NCBI GenBank assembly: GCA_027625915.1
Contig: JANTQA010000016.1
Location: forward strand, 563,001-627,000
Origin: Anaeramoeba flamelloides
Taxonomy: Eukaryota > Metamonada > Anaeramoebidae
Length of the DNA: 64,000 nucleotides
Direction: 5' to 3'
A model generated the notes under the pieces. The model was not told where the DNA came from. It did no database searches and saw only the letters and a list, made by a program, of their open reading frames with translations. Each line of letters starts with the position of its first letter. Position 1 is the stretch's first letter. Position numbers and translations under genes: made by a program. Below are positions 23,372-34,912 of this stretch, piece by piece.

Positions 23372-26300
23372 TTAATTTTTTTTGACAACCAATTTAATGG
23401 GTGAAATAATTGTAAAATTTTGTTTATTTATAAGATTAGTTATTACAATCCCTTTAATTTCTTGAATACCTGGAAAAATTGGAAACATTTTGATCGTAAT
23501 AATTTCTGGTTTAAAAGGTTCAATTTCACCAAGGTCAACCCCAGATAAACCATTAATTAATATCCCTTTCATTTTTTCATATTGGTAAGAGAGTCTTACT
23601 GGGAGTTTATCATTAGTTCTGTTTAGTATTCTACATTCCACTTCAAATACTTGCTCCAAAATTACATCTTCAGGGATTTTATCAATCGTAATTTCAATTT
23701 CTGGCCGAACTGGCATTTTTATTGGTACATTAGTGGTATGAATTTTCTTCGAGGACGATATTTTAGTTTGCCAATTTACAATTATTTTTCCAATTGTTGT
23801 TACCCTCTTTTACAATTTAATAATAATAATAATATATATATATGACCAAATGAAGTATTATAGAAAAAATAAAGAAAAATAAATCAGAAAATTAAAAAGT
23901 AAATATTTTTTAAGAATTAAGAAATTGAATTTTTTGAAAATAATTTTACTTTTGCTTTTTCTTCAAAACCTTCTTTTGGAGTGATTTGAAATAAATATTT
24001 TCTTTGATCTTTAAAACAAAGATGCATTTTCCCTGAAAATGTTTGATTTTTTTCATTATTATTCATTTCTATATTATTACAATCAATTACATTAAAGCAA
24101 TTAATTGATTCAAATTTAACCTCATTTAAGCAAACAACCTTTTTGGTAATGTTTTGTAAATGTGTTTGTAAAAAAATTTTTGAATTTAAAATGGTAGTTG
24201 ATGATTTTACGTGTATTGGACTGATCACACTATATGTTAAATCCTTGCTAAATGTAGTTTCATTTTCTCGTTGAAAATGATATTTAACAATTACTGATAA
24301 TCTATTATTTGAAGATAAATTCACATTATTGGGAAATAAATAAATAAATAAATAAATATATATATAATGTTTTGAATTAAAATTAGAAAGGAATTTTGAA
24401 ATGAAAAGAATTTAAAAGTATTTATTTTTTTTTTCTGAAATTTAGTTTTTGAATTAAAAAAAAAAATGTATTTATGAATTAAAAAAAAAAAAAAAATGTA
24501 AACTATATTTCAGTCAAAGGGGTCCAGTTGTAATGGGTGAATGCCGTGTGTTTTAATGGTTTGCTTGGATATTAGAAGTTAAAAAATTTTTTAAGAATTT
24601 CCAAATGGAAATCATTTTTTCAAGTTTTTACTGTTTTTTAATTTCAAAATTGTCAAAATGGAAAATCAAGAAATTGAAATTCGATTTCAAATAATTTTTT
24701 TATATTCACAAGGTCATACGCAAAGATATATTGCAGATGAATTAAAGATTGGTCGGAAAAAAATTCAGAGTTTGGATTAAGAATTGGGAAAATGAACGCC
24801 GCATGACAAATAAAAAAAAAGGCGGTTCAAAAACAAAAATCACTGAAGAATTAATTCAAATTGTTCAAGAAAAAACAACAGAGAATAGAAAATCAACTTG
24901 TAGGAAGTTGAGTTCTTTTATTAAAAACAACCACCAAAATGTAATTTCTTCACCAACAACAATTTTCCGAATTCGTAAAAAAATTGGCTTTGATTATAAG
25001 CCACCGAGAATTCGTCAGCGTTTAAATGAAACACAGATTGGGAAAAGATTATTGTTTGCTCATGACCATCTTTCCCTCAAAACTGATTGGACCCGTGTTG
25101 TTTTCTCAGATGAATCATGGTTTTTTATTAATTCCCGAAATAAAAGGATTTGGAGGAAAAGAGGAGAGAATGATGGTTTGGTTTTTTTATTTTTATTTTT
25201 ATTTTTTTTTTTGTTTTTTCTAACTTCTATTGAACAACAACAAAAAAACAGATTCTTGTTTTATAAACAAATCTAATTATGATACCAAAATTTTGATTTG
25301 GGGAGCTTTTGGATATTTTTTCCAATCCCAATTAATCATTCTTGATTCTTCTGTGAATTCAGAAATTTATATTGAGAATTGTATTAAAGGTTCCAAGCTA
25401 ATCAAAAGGGCTAATAGGGAATATGGTAAATTCGATTGGACCTTTATGCAAGATGGTGCTCGTCCCCATACTTCGAAATTTTCAATGAATTACCTAAGAA
25501 AAAAATGTAAAGTATTGGACCCATGGCCTCCAAATTCACCAGATTTAAACCCTATTGAGAACCTTTGGGCTATTATGGATTCACATCTTGAAAAAAACAG
25601 ACCAACAAATGTTGAAAATTTTATAGAGGTTCTCTATAATGTCTGGGAAAAATTAAAATGGGAGACTTTGGAAAATTTAATAAAATCAATGGAAAAGAGG
25701 ATTCTATTAGTAATTCAAGAAGATGGTGGCCCAATCAATAGTTTGTATTAGAAACAATCCGTAAAAACTTTATTTTTATTTTTAAATTAATCGACAATAA
25801 AAACCAAAACGAACATCGTTGTTTTTTTCAGAGGGGCCTTTCGTTTTTTTTAATTTTTTTGTTTTATTTTTTTTTTTTTTAGATTTGAGTGAATGATAAC
25901 TATATCAAGAATCAAGTATTAGTAAGTCTATGTGAGTGTGATTTTTTGAATTATCAATACCCTTTTAATAAAAAAAATATTCTCAATTTCTATTTTTGCT
26001 TGGGCCCCATTGACTGAAACAGAGTTTATTTAAAATAAAGATAAACAAAATCTTTAAGTTAAGGGTTTGGCATTTACAGTGAAAAAATATTTTTTTTCAA
26101 TTTTCCAGAGTACCTAATACCAATTAAAAACAAATCAGTATGTGGCGTGCGAAAGATTCTAAAAATCAACAATCAAAAAAGAGGATACTTTTAGAAAAAA
26201 GCACCCAAGAGATATACTCAATTCTCACAATTTGAATAGTTGGAATTATAATTTGGCAAACAGATGTGCTAGTTTTTTAGTGTTGATCTTTAGCACTTTT

Positions 26301-29300
26301 TGAGATCTCTAAGATTTTTTATTTTATTATTTTCATTTTTTAAATGAGTAATTATTTATCCCAAGAATATGACAAAACCTTAACTTTTGTTAAATATAGA
26401 GGGTTATAAAATAACCACAAATTGGATTAAATCGAATTAAATTGATTTTATATCTAAAAAAACTATTTGTTTCAAATCGAAGAAATTTAACATTCGAAAA
26501 TATCAAATAAGAATAGATTGGATTTTTTTTGTAAATCTAAAAATTTTAAATTGAGAAACTGTGTAACTTTTTTTTTGGTTATTTGTATTTTTTGTCTTTG
26601 AGCCTCTTTTGAATATTTTTTTTTTTTGAAAAACTTTTGTAAATTTTCTTTTATTTTTAATTTTTATTATTTTTGAGTTCCTTTTTTTTTTTTTTTTTAT
26701 CATAAATTCAAGTCGAATGAAAAAAAAAACATTATATAAATGTAATATGCAAGAAGATATAACTTGGTTCAAGCTGTGGTATTTTTAATTCAAATTCACT
26801 TTAAATCTGTTTAGAACAGTTGTCTTGTACTGGGAGGGGGTCCAACGAGTATCACGGTTATCTTGTACTGGGATTTAATTTTAATTAATCACCACCAATT
26901 ATATTACAAAGATTTCAATAATAATAAAAAAAATAGATCATTTATATTCTTAAATGAAAAATTATGAGCAAACTCAAAAAAAATGCCTATTTTTAATTGG
27001 AATGCGCAGTTCTGTTTGATTTTTCTTTAGATTTAAAAACCTAATATTTGAAAAGTTTTCTTTTTTACTTTTTTTTTTTTGTCCGAAATTATTATTTTGT
27101 TATTATTTCCCCTTTTGGGAGAAATAGGAAGTTATTATTCCCTTAAAAATAAATCCATCTTTTAATTTATTTTTTTTTAAATTGTACAAAAAATGAAATA
27201 TCTCGTTTTTTTTTTCACTCTCCCAAGAATGAAATAGATTTTAATTTTGAAAGAATTAAAGTTTCTACTTGTATTTCAAACATAATTCCAATAATAATTG
27301 TTTTGAAAAGTAATTAAACTGAAAATTAGAAAGATTTTTTTATATTTTTTATAACTCCAAAATTTAATTTGATAAAATGAAATATTTATTTTTGTAACAA
27401 AATCATCTTGACAAAAAGAAAAACTAATAGAAACTAAAGAAGTAGAAAAAAATACAAAAATAATTTTTCCAGATATTTTTACATATACTCAAATAAGAAA
27501 TTATCAAATGCTATAAGAACCCAACTAAATTATATTTCAAGAATTGTTACTCACCTGAAATAATAAATAAAAAAAAAAGAAATTATTATCTAGCATCCAC
27601 AAACAAATAATAATTAAACCATCTCAATAATTCACTTTTTAATTCTATAAAACAAATAAAAACCTGATATTTTAATTATTATAACAAAATAAAATCAAAA
27701 GCTAAAAAAAATTGAATCACAATTTTTGAAATGAGCCTGATGGATTTTTTATTACTTAAGTTTCAGTGAAAAAAATATTAACAAAAGGATCAGTTGCTAA
27801 TAAATATATTCATTTTAAAAGTCATTACATGGTCTCAATTTTCTTAATGCTTATTGGTATTTTCTAAAATATCATTTTTTTTTTTCCGCTTGATCTTTTA
27901 AAAAAAGTATCAAAAGAAATCGAATAAAAAATGAATAAAAAGAAAAAGAAAAATAAAAAATAAGGAAAAAAAAAAAATTGAAAAAAAAAATACTTCATAA
28001 AAGAAATACCTTAACAAACCATAAATTTCAAAAAAAAAAAATGTTAAAATGATTTTTGGGCTCCTTTCATTGGAAGGCCTTGTACAAAATTTCTCAATTT
28101 CTTTGAAAAATTAACATTTTTGAAAAATAGTTGTAATAAGTAGTTATTTTGCCCCAACTACTGCCTGCGTTAGATATCTTTAATCCAAGTCAAAACACAT
28201 ATCAAGAAGATGGATACTTGGATTAAAAATAAAAATGAAAAAAATAATAAAAGTTCAAATGAGCACCCCCACAAACAGACTCAAATTAAAAACTAGAACT
28301 GAACCCACCAAAAATAAACTCTTTTTCAAATAAAAGGACACAGAAATTTTCAAGAATTATTCATAATTGAATCAAATTAATTGTAGTATCATTCTAAAAT
28401 ATAAAAAACTCTGTAAAACATAAAGAAACACACAACTAAATATTTAAAACTCAATAAAACAAAACAACAAAAATTAAAATTAAATATTTTAAAAATTGAT
28501 GTGTCCTTTAATTTGAAATGAGAAATCTCATTTTGTAAATTCTAGGTGGAAAAAAAATTATAAAATCAATAAAAACTGTTGAACAAGGTGAATTGGGTAA
28601 AAGTTCTTTATATTTTATTGATAACTCTTTAAACGTCAAAATTTTGTTCTTTAAAGTCTCATTTTCAATATAAAAGCTTAATTCATCTGGTATTTTGTTG
28701 GAATTGTTTATTTCTTTTATTTTCTTTTTTTTTTTATGTTCCATACATCAGTCCAATAATAGTCTTTCAAAATTCCTATATCTAGCTCATTCGAAATCAA
28801 ACTTAAACTGTTTCCATTTTTATACTGGAAGATTCTTTCCAAATTGGTTTCTTCTTATCTTTTTTTTTTCATTTTCCAACTGTTCAATATCCAAAAAAAA
28901 AAAAACAATATGAAAAAATGAAAAAATGAATAAAAATCACCAATAAGTAATTATCTTATTTACAATCAAATTCAATAGTATTGATGATTTGAGAGGTGTG
29001 ACTTTTTTTTGAAAAAAGAGTTTATCATTCCAAGATGGAAGGCTAAGTTCATCAAGAAATTAAAATATTAGACTTAAATCAACTAGCTAAAGACTAAAAT
29101 TTGATGAAATAGAAAGCATCAACTCGGAAAACACTGAAAAAGAGATCAAAAAAAAACAAAAAACATAATACCAATATTAATTTAATAAAAGAAAAAATGG
29201 AATCCTCACAAGGAGAAAGAAACTGAAAATTAAAAATAGATCTTGGAATTAGTCAATTTCTATACAAATTTAGGGGAAAATAGTCATACATCAAACTGGA

Positions 29301-30526
29301 AACCAATAACAACACTATTCAAACTAAAAAGTTTGATCAAATTGTTTAAATATATACACACGCAAAAGGGAAAAAGGAATAAACTCCAAAATTTGTCCAT
29401 GTTTATAAAAAAAAAAATTCATGATATTGATCACTTTGTATCGGAGTGCAAAAGATACGAAAAAACTATAAAGCATGAAAAAATGTGCCAAAAAAAATCA
29501 AATATTTTGATTTTAATATAATCTTCAAAGAAGAAACAGATGAATTACTGAGGTAAATGAACATAAAAGAAATCTTTATCATTACTATAGAATATTTTCT
29601 GACCAACATGTCCAAGCATGACTCAGCATACTATAAGGAAAAAAGATCTCAAATCTAAGTGATTTTATATCATCTCAATTCCAATAACCCGAAACATTTT
29701 TCTTCTCAATTTTTATATTTTTTATTTTTTTTCTTATTCTTCTCCTTTTTTTTCTTTTTCATTTTTTTTTCTTCATTTTTTTTTCCTTCTCTTCAAGAGA
29801 TTTTTATTTTAGAAAAATAACGTTAACTTTAAAATGCTTCTAATTCATGTGTTTATCAACCCTTTGAATTAGAAGTTACAAATTTATTCACTTCGAAATC
29901 CATCATTAACAGATCAAGTGTTTTTTTCTATAACAATTAACCCTTAACTAAAAAGCAAATAAACTAAAAAAGAAAGATATTTGATACGATATGATAAAAG
30001 TTTGTAATTTTTGTTTTTTTTTGTTGTTTGTGTGATTTTTGCAATTGCTTGATGTAAAACCTCGTTTGGCAAATGAAAGAGATTAAAAATAAAAAAAAAT
30101 AAAAAAAAAAAAAAAATAATTCTAATTACATGTTTTTTCCATTTTTTTCAGGGCGAATAGGAACAAGATGGTTGTAACTATTATTGGGTAATATAATATC
30201 TTTTCGTTTATTCATTGTTGTGAAAACTGTTTGAGATGTTGTTCCAACAATCACTTTGACTGTTATTCCAACACCTCTGATTTCCTTTATAAAATTATTC
30301 GTAATCGAAACACAACAAAAAAATTTTTCGCCAACATACACATTCCGAAGATTTGGTGTGAATGTTAAATAATTAGTTGTTCCTTGTGCAACTTCTCCTT
30401 CAGCAATTTGATTAACGTTTTGATATGCCCCTGGTTTTGTTAATGGTAAAACTGTCCCTAAAATATCTTCATTCTGGCAAACTAGTGGGTAATCTTGAAA
30501 CAATGAGGGCGGAGATATTTTTCTAA
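23372..30526 (-). CDS. TRAPPC13: TRAPPC13-type trafficking protein, 5' end unresolved
   Basis: Three exons on the minus strand: 30526-30130, 24301-23950 and 23806-23372 (TAA), joined in phase by introns of 5828 nt and 143 nt. Exon pieces match the TRAPPC13 order. First comes a beta-rich N-terminal region (VRKISPPSLFQDYPLVCQ, then LRNVYVGEKFFCCVSI). The middle region reads ILSVIVKYHFQ...SPIHVKSSTTILNSKIFLQ and contains RKYLFQITPKEGFEEKAK. The C-terminal domain has VTTIGKIIVNWQT and IEITIDKIPEDVILEQVFEV. In animals this subunit belongs to the TRAPP III vesicle-tethering complex acting at the Golgi and in autophagy. The first few residues must come from an exon upstream of 30526 that I could not place. 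The large intron hosts a transposon on the opposite strand. Confidence 0.85.
24499..26028 (+). mobile_element. Tc1/mariner transposon with TIRs
   Basis: About 1.53 kb bounded by TA. Left end TAAACTATATTTCAGTCAAA followed by GGGGTCC. The right end, reverse-complemented, is TAAACTCTGTTTCAGTCAAT followed by GGGGCCC. It carries one transposase gene on the plus strand, antisense to the TRAPPC13 intron it sits in. MITEs with the same ends lie at 59854-60399 and 60404-60974, and a matching right end at 22310, so this element or a relative could mobilise them. Confidence 0.85.
24658..25751 (+). CDS. Tc1-family DDE transposase, probably inactive
   Basis: The N-terminal helix-turn-helix reads MENQEIEIRFQIIFLYSQGH then IADELKIG. 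A one-base frame change at an A7 run near 24758-24764 shifts into VWIKNWENERR. The catalytic motifs follow in order: VVFSDESWF (first Asp), FMQDGARPHTS (second Asp) and PPNSPDLNPIENLW (Glu). There are 34 residues between the second Asp and the Glu, the DD34E spacing of the Tc1 family. Between the first and second Asp the sequence has a 76-nt T-rich insert at 25176-25251 with GT...CAG borders. Removing it restores one frame (GEND-DSCFINKSNYD), so it is probably an intron. Total length would be about 338 residues, typical of Tc1. The frame change suggests it is not functional as read. Confidence 0.85.
26029..27525. other. TRAPPC13 intron sequence with repeat remnants
   Basis: Non-coding intron sequence. 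26230-26480 matches other copies at about 41460-41700 and 62560-62760 (shared cores such as GAGATCTCAAAAAGCACT and GGGTTATAAAATAACCACAA-like, in differing orientation), so it is a dispersed repeat of low copy. Nothing else recognised. Confidence 0.45.
26819..26872. repeat. short GC-rich direct repeat
   Basis: The 14-mer TCTTGTACTGGGA preceded by G or A occurs twice within 54 bp, separated by GGGGGTCCAACGAGTATCACGG-like sequence. It is a rare G+C-rich patch in the middle of AT-rich intron DNA. Function unknown; possibly the end of an otherwise lost element. Confidence 0.6.
27526..28131. mobile_element. family 1 TIR element, third copy
   Basis: Left end TAAATTATATTTCAAGAATT then GTTACTCACCTGAAATAATA, matching 3108 and 21713. 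The right third (about 27990-28090) instead matches, inverted, the right part of the element at 60404, with TTTCATTGGAAGGCC-like sequence. A composite of two related families. Non-coding. Confidence 0.6.
28315..29024 (-). mobile_element. 0.71-kb Tc1-like non-autonomous element, copy 2 (TRAPPC13 intron)
   Basis: Inverted relative to copy 1 at 11934. End TAAACTCTTTTTCAAATAAA at the left and TTGAAAAAAGAGTTTA at the right. The open frame at 28744-28508 (minus) encodes 78 residues and differs from copy 1 by only a few residues (Arg to Ser, Thr to Ile and a one-residue length change near the start). Such similarity between copies suggests recent movement. It carries the transposase helix-turn-helix only. 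Confidence 0.75.
29230..29521 (+). mobile_element. probable LINE (non-LTR retrotransposon) 3' fragment
   Basis: A 92-codon open frame from 29243 ends in stretches resembling the conserved tail of non-LTR reverse transcriptases: HTSNWKP, then IHDIDHFVSECKRYEK, similar to the His/Cys region of the type HxxxHxxxxCxxY. Upstream frames are interrupted, and no reverse-transcriptase core or endonuclease is visible. A degenerate fragment inside the TRAPPC13 intron. Recognition is by motif flavour only. Confidence 0.35.
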
Positions 30527-30764
30527 CTATGAAATTGTTGGAAAAATATGTTTTGTAAAATTATGTTTATGTAAGATTAATAGAAAACAAATATTTATAT
30601 TTTAAGATAATTGATTTAAGGGAATGAAAAAAAATTAATTGAAAAAGAAAAAAAAAAAAGCAAGAAGAAGGAGATGAAGATGTTAAAGATGTTGATGATG
30701 GAGAAAAATCAATAAAAGAAAGTATAAAAAATAAGATAATTTTGTTTCTAGTAAAATTCTCCAT

Positions 30765-33729
30765 TAAAATGGCTATACAACTCTATTACATTTAGTACTG
30801 AGTAGTCAAGCAATTTCGAACCAAAATAAAAATTTTTCTCAATTCAAAAAAAATTCATATTTTAAATAAATTCCCAACTATAATAACCTTTAAAAGGTAA
30901 AAAATGATTGATGTTTATCAGAAATAAGAAAGATATGATTAAAATATATCAAAACCTTTTTTTTTTTTTTTTTTTATTATTTAAAATATAAATCTTCATT
31001 ATTATAATTATTAACAATAAAAAATCGAATTATAATTCATGGAAATAAAAAAACTAGATTCCAAGATTGGTAATCCATTTTTTTTATTTTTATTAAACAA
31101 TTATCAATAATCTTTTTGAAAAAGGATTTAAAGAAAAAAATCAAAAACTAGTTTGTGTTTACATAAAAAAATAATAAATACTGACCGATTGAAAATGAGA
31201 ATCCAAGTTATAAATTAAAAACAAGAAAAATTATGTTTGAAATAGTTGAAATCACCATTCCTCAGATTTTCTTTAGGAAATTATAAATAAAAAAAAGATT
31301 TCTCAAAGAGATTCTCTCTACTTTTAAGTGTATTTAATCTGTTGAATATATTTTAAAGAAGTAAGTACATTTTACCATTTTGAAAAATTTTAATTGTGCG
31401 AACATTACTGAAAAATATTTTTTGAGTACCGCTAGATATTGAAACTTTGAAACCAAAATACCATTCGCTGCTCTATTTGTGAAAAGAAAACGAACCTAAA
31501 GTAATTCAGAGTTGAATCTTTCATTTTTCGATTTTTTGAACATTTTTTTTGGATTAAATTTTTGGTTTTATTAAATTTGGTTTTGGATCTAGAAATGTGT
31601 TTATAAGAATGAGTGAAATTAATCAAACACTAAACCAAAAAAATATAACCCAAAAGGTGTGTATTTGAAACAAATATTTTCTTTTTAGAAGACCAAACAA
31701 GAAAGATCACCTTTCCAAATAAATTTTTTGGAATTAAGAATGAAAAAAAAAAAAATCCACCAAAAGCCTAATTTTTAAAGATTTTTTTTCAATATCTTCT
31801 TAATTTGTATGAATCCAAACAATTTTTTACCCTGAATTTCTCACCCAATTACTATTTATTATTATTTTACAAAAACCGTTTTGTTACAAATTTGCTTTCA
31901 AAAAATTTTTTTAAAATATTTTTATCAAACAATACCAAAATAATCAATACTATTTCAAAAATTAAAGTAAAGGGGTTTAATTCCTTGAATCAAAAAATAG
32001 TTACAAAAGATCCAACCCAAAATAAAAAAAAATTTTAGAAAAAATTTCAATCAGATTCAGAATTATTTTTAGTTCTCATTTTTAAGGGAAAATAAATAAT
32101 TACCAAAACCAAACAGAATTCGTCCAATAAATCTTTATTTCTCGAACAATAATTCAATAAATAATAACATATTTTCTGAACCCAATCAAGAATTAGATGA
32201 ATGAAATGAAAATAAGATTTTAAAATTCATTTTGGGAAATTCTTTCGAAATACAAAGTAATTTGTTTCTCAAAAATTTTACAAACAAAAGTATTTCCAGG
32301 AAGAATTAAAAATAAAACCAAATTAAGAATAAGTAATTTTATCGTATGTCCCAGAGAAGATCAAGAAATAAATGACTTTTATTTATTTTTTCTTGATAAA
32401 TCTTTTTCATTTTTTTGAATTTCATTTTTTAGTTGGTATGAAAATATATTATACTAGGAGATCTTCCACTTTTGTATTTATTAAAATATCAATTTATTTG
32501 GTTAAAGAAATGATTTGAATAATTCAGTTTCCCATAAATGGTGGCACTCAAAATTTGAAAAATGTACTTACTTCCTTAAGGAGTTTCCCAATTTCCAAAA
32601 ACTGATATATTTGGATATTTAGTAATTGTTACATTATTTTATTTTTTTGTGGTTCATAATTCTTTAATTTAGTTTCAATAGTGAAGTCATGTGTTTATAA
32701 ATGTTGAATACGCATTGAAATTTTGATTAATTTTTTATTTTAAAACTATTGTCCAATAATTAAATAGTAAAGATTTTCAGAGATCTACAAAACTAAATTC
32801 TTATTATCATCGTTCTTTGAAAAGTATTTTTGTTTTAATTAACATCAATTTTAAAAAATTCTCTCAAACAAAAAAAGGAAAGGAAAAAAGTTCAATATTT
32901 TTTTTTTGTATTAAGGCTGTTTAAAGACAATATTAATATCATATTTTTCTTTTAAACGTGTAAGATCTCTCAAGCAAATTCTTTTTTAAAAAATTTATAT
33001 TCTCTCTGAATTCTAAACGACTTTCATGTTTTAATTTTTTTGCTATCATTTTTTTTTTTCATCAATATTTAATAATAATGTTGAATAATTTGGGTGTATG
33101 AATATTAAATGCTGTGGAAAAAAAGTTAACCACGTTTTTTAATTACAAAAATTTCTGCAAGTTATGATGAAATCCAATTTTAATTTTAAAAAAAGAAAAA
33201 AATGAACTCCAAAGAGAAATACAACGTTATTATTTTCAACTGAACCAGTAAACAGCTTAGATCTCCTTTTATATTGAGATCCAATTTGGACTTTTCTTGA
33301 TGATCCTCAAAAATTTAGTTAAATTTTTCAACAAAATTTTAAAATAAAGGATTAACCAAAGACAAACTTTGGTTATACTGATAAATTTCAAAAAATCTAA
33401 AAAGATTTTTGTGTTTAATTTCCATTTTTATAAATTTATGAACTATATTTCCAAAAGGTTTTCCTTTCAAAGAACATTTCGAAAATCAGCTTGACTACAA
33501 ATGTATTTTTACATTTTAATCAACAAAATTCTTTTTATAAAACGAGTTAAAAAAAAATTTTAAAAAATGGAAATTAAATGAAATGCTTGAAAAAATTTTT
33601 TTGTATTTGTCATGAAGACACTCTTGTAAAAACTGTTATTGTGATTAGAAATCCATTTTGAATTTAATCATTTTTTTTTTTGTTTTTATGAATTGATCTT
33701 ACTTTTCATTTTCAGTTTCTGTGATTTGT
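30765..33729. other. 5' flank of TRAPPC13 and intergenic
   Basis: Must contain the missing first coding exon of TRAPPC13, which I could not identify: no ATG with a donor in the required phase stands out. Otherwise AT-rich with poly-T (30958-30976). No other gene recognised. Confidence 0.4.
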
Positions 33730-33913
33730 CTTAAGGTAATAGTCTCTATTATTTTTTTTTTTTTGACCAATTTCTAAATGAGGATTCCTTATCTGGAAAT
33801 AAGTTTAATAATGAAAATAAACAGGGTTTTTCAAATCTAAGTAATTGTCAAAAAATTTTCTCAATCTCTATTAAATTTAGGTAAAAAAATTTAATAGAGA
33901 TTAGTCCCTTAAT
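33730..33913. mobile_element. 200-bp TIR element, family 4, copy 2
   Basis: Opposite orientation to the copy at 5845: starts CTTAAGGTAATAGTCTCTATT-like and ends AGATTAGTCCCTTAA, with the interior GGATTCCTTATCTGGAAATA matching the first copy inverted. Non-coding. Confidence 0.6.
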
Positions 33914-34248
33914 TTTTCCAATAAAAAAATAAGTTGAACTTTTTTTCCAAAATAGCAAGATTTCATTTTGTATTTCTAATTCTTAGAAAAATTTTTAAAG
34001 AAAGAAATTACTAATATAAATTTTCCTTCAGGTATCAAGTAGTTTACCTTCAAAATTGATTTTGCCTTAGGTATACCATTGGATACTAAATTAGATGTTG
34101 AATTGGAACAAGAAGAAAAAATAGCACGGTTTTTCTTGATAAATTCTTTGGGATTGTTCTTTGGGTGGGTTACTGTTAATTGAAAAATAAAAAGATCATA
34201 ATTATCAATCAAATTTCCAAAAAAAGGTTTTAAAAACCTGTAAAATTT

Positions 34249-34912
34249 TTAATTCCATAAATCAGTTTAAATTATTAATTTTCCTTTGTGAATTGGGGAC
34301 TTTGGTGTTTGACTGTTTTAATTCTTTGATAGATTTTTTTGGAAAGCTGAATGAAAATATTGATCTTTTTATTTTGCAATTAACAGTATCGTAAAAATAT
34401 TTTAAAGTTGTAATTAAATCTTGAGGTAATTAAAATAAAATTTAACAATTTGAGAAAAAAAGTGAAATATGAAGGAAAAAAAGTTCAACACCATTTTTAA
34501 TTGAGAACATTAATAGAAACCCAAAATGAAAAGTAAGATCAAATAAAAGAAGAAACAAATTAACTTGTAAGAATAATCCATTATCTTATTGTACAATTCA
34601 ATTGAGTCATCAAGCACAATTTAATTCTACTTTGTATCTCGAAATCGATTGAGGGATTTTGGAGATCGCAAAAATAATCAAATTTTTTCAACATATTTTA
34701 ATGATAGATCAATCAAAGAATAAAACCGAACCAAAAAGATAGTATTATAAAAACTGTTATTAATGTTAATTGTAAAATAAAAAGAGCAATATTTCCATTC
34801 AGCTTTCCAAAAAAATCTATCAAAGAATTAAAATAGTCAAACACCAAAGTCCCAATTCACAAAGGTAAATTAATAATTTAAACTGATTTATGGAAATAAA
34901 AATTCGATATGT
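34249..34912. repeat. inverted-repeat element, family 6
   Basis: Arms of about 140 bp. The left arm (34249-34392) holds TTGGTGTTTGACTGTTTTAA and GGAAAGCTGAATG. The right arm (34760-34912) holds the reverse complement: CATTCAGCTTTCC then TTAAAATAGTCAAACACCAA. Partial copies occur at 1980-2100 (inside an intron of the tentative gene at 1658-2804) and again at 34933-35000. Non-coding. It could form a long hairpin if transcribed. Confidence 0.65.

Noticed and set aside
33976-34212. 78-codon minus-strand frame with NSTSNLVSNGIPKAKSILK, considered as a gene
   Set aside because: Diverged copies of the same DNA at 47.2 and 49.7 kb do not keep the frame, so it is more likely part of a dispersed repeat.
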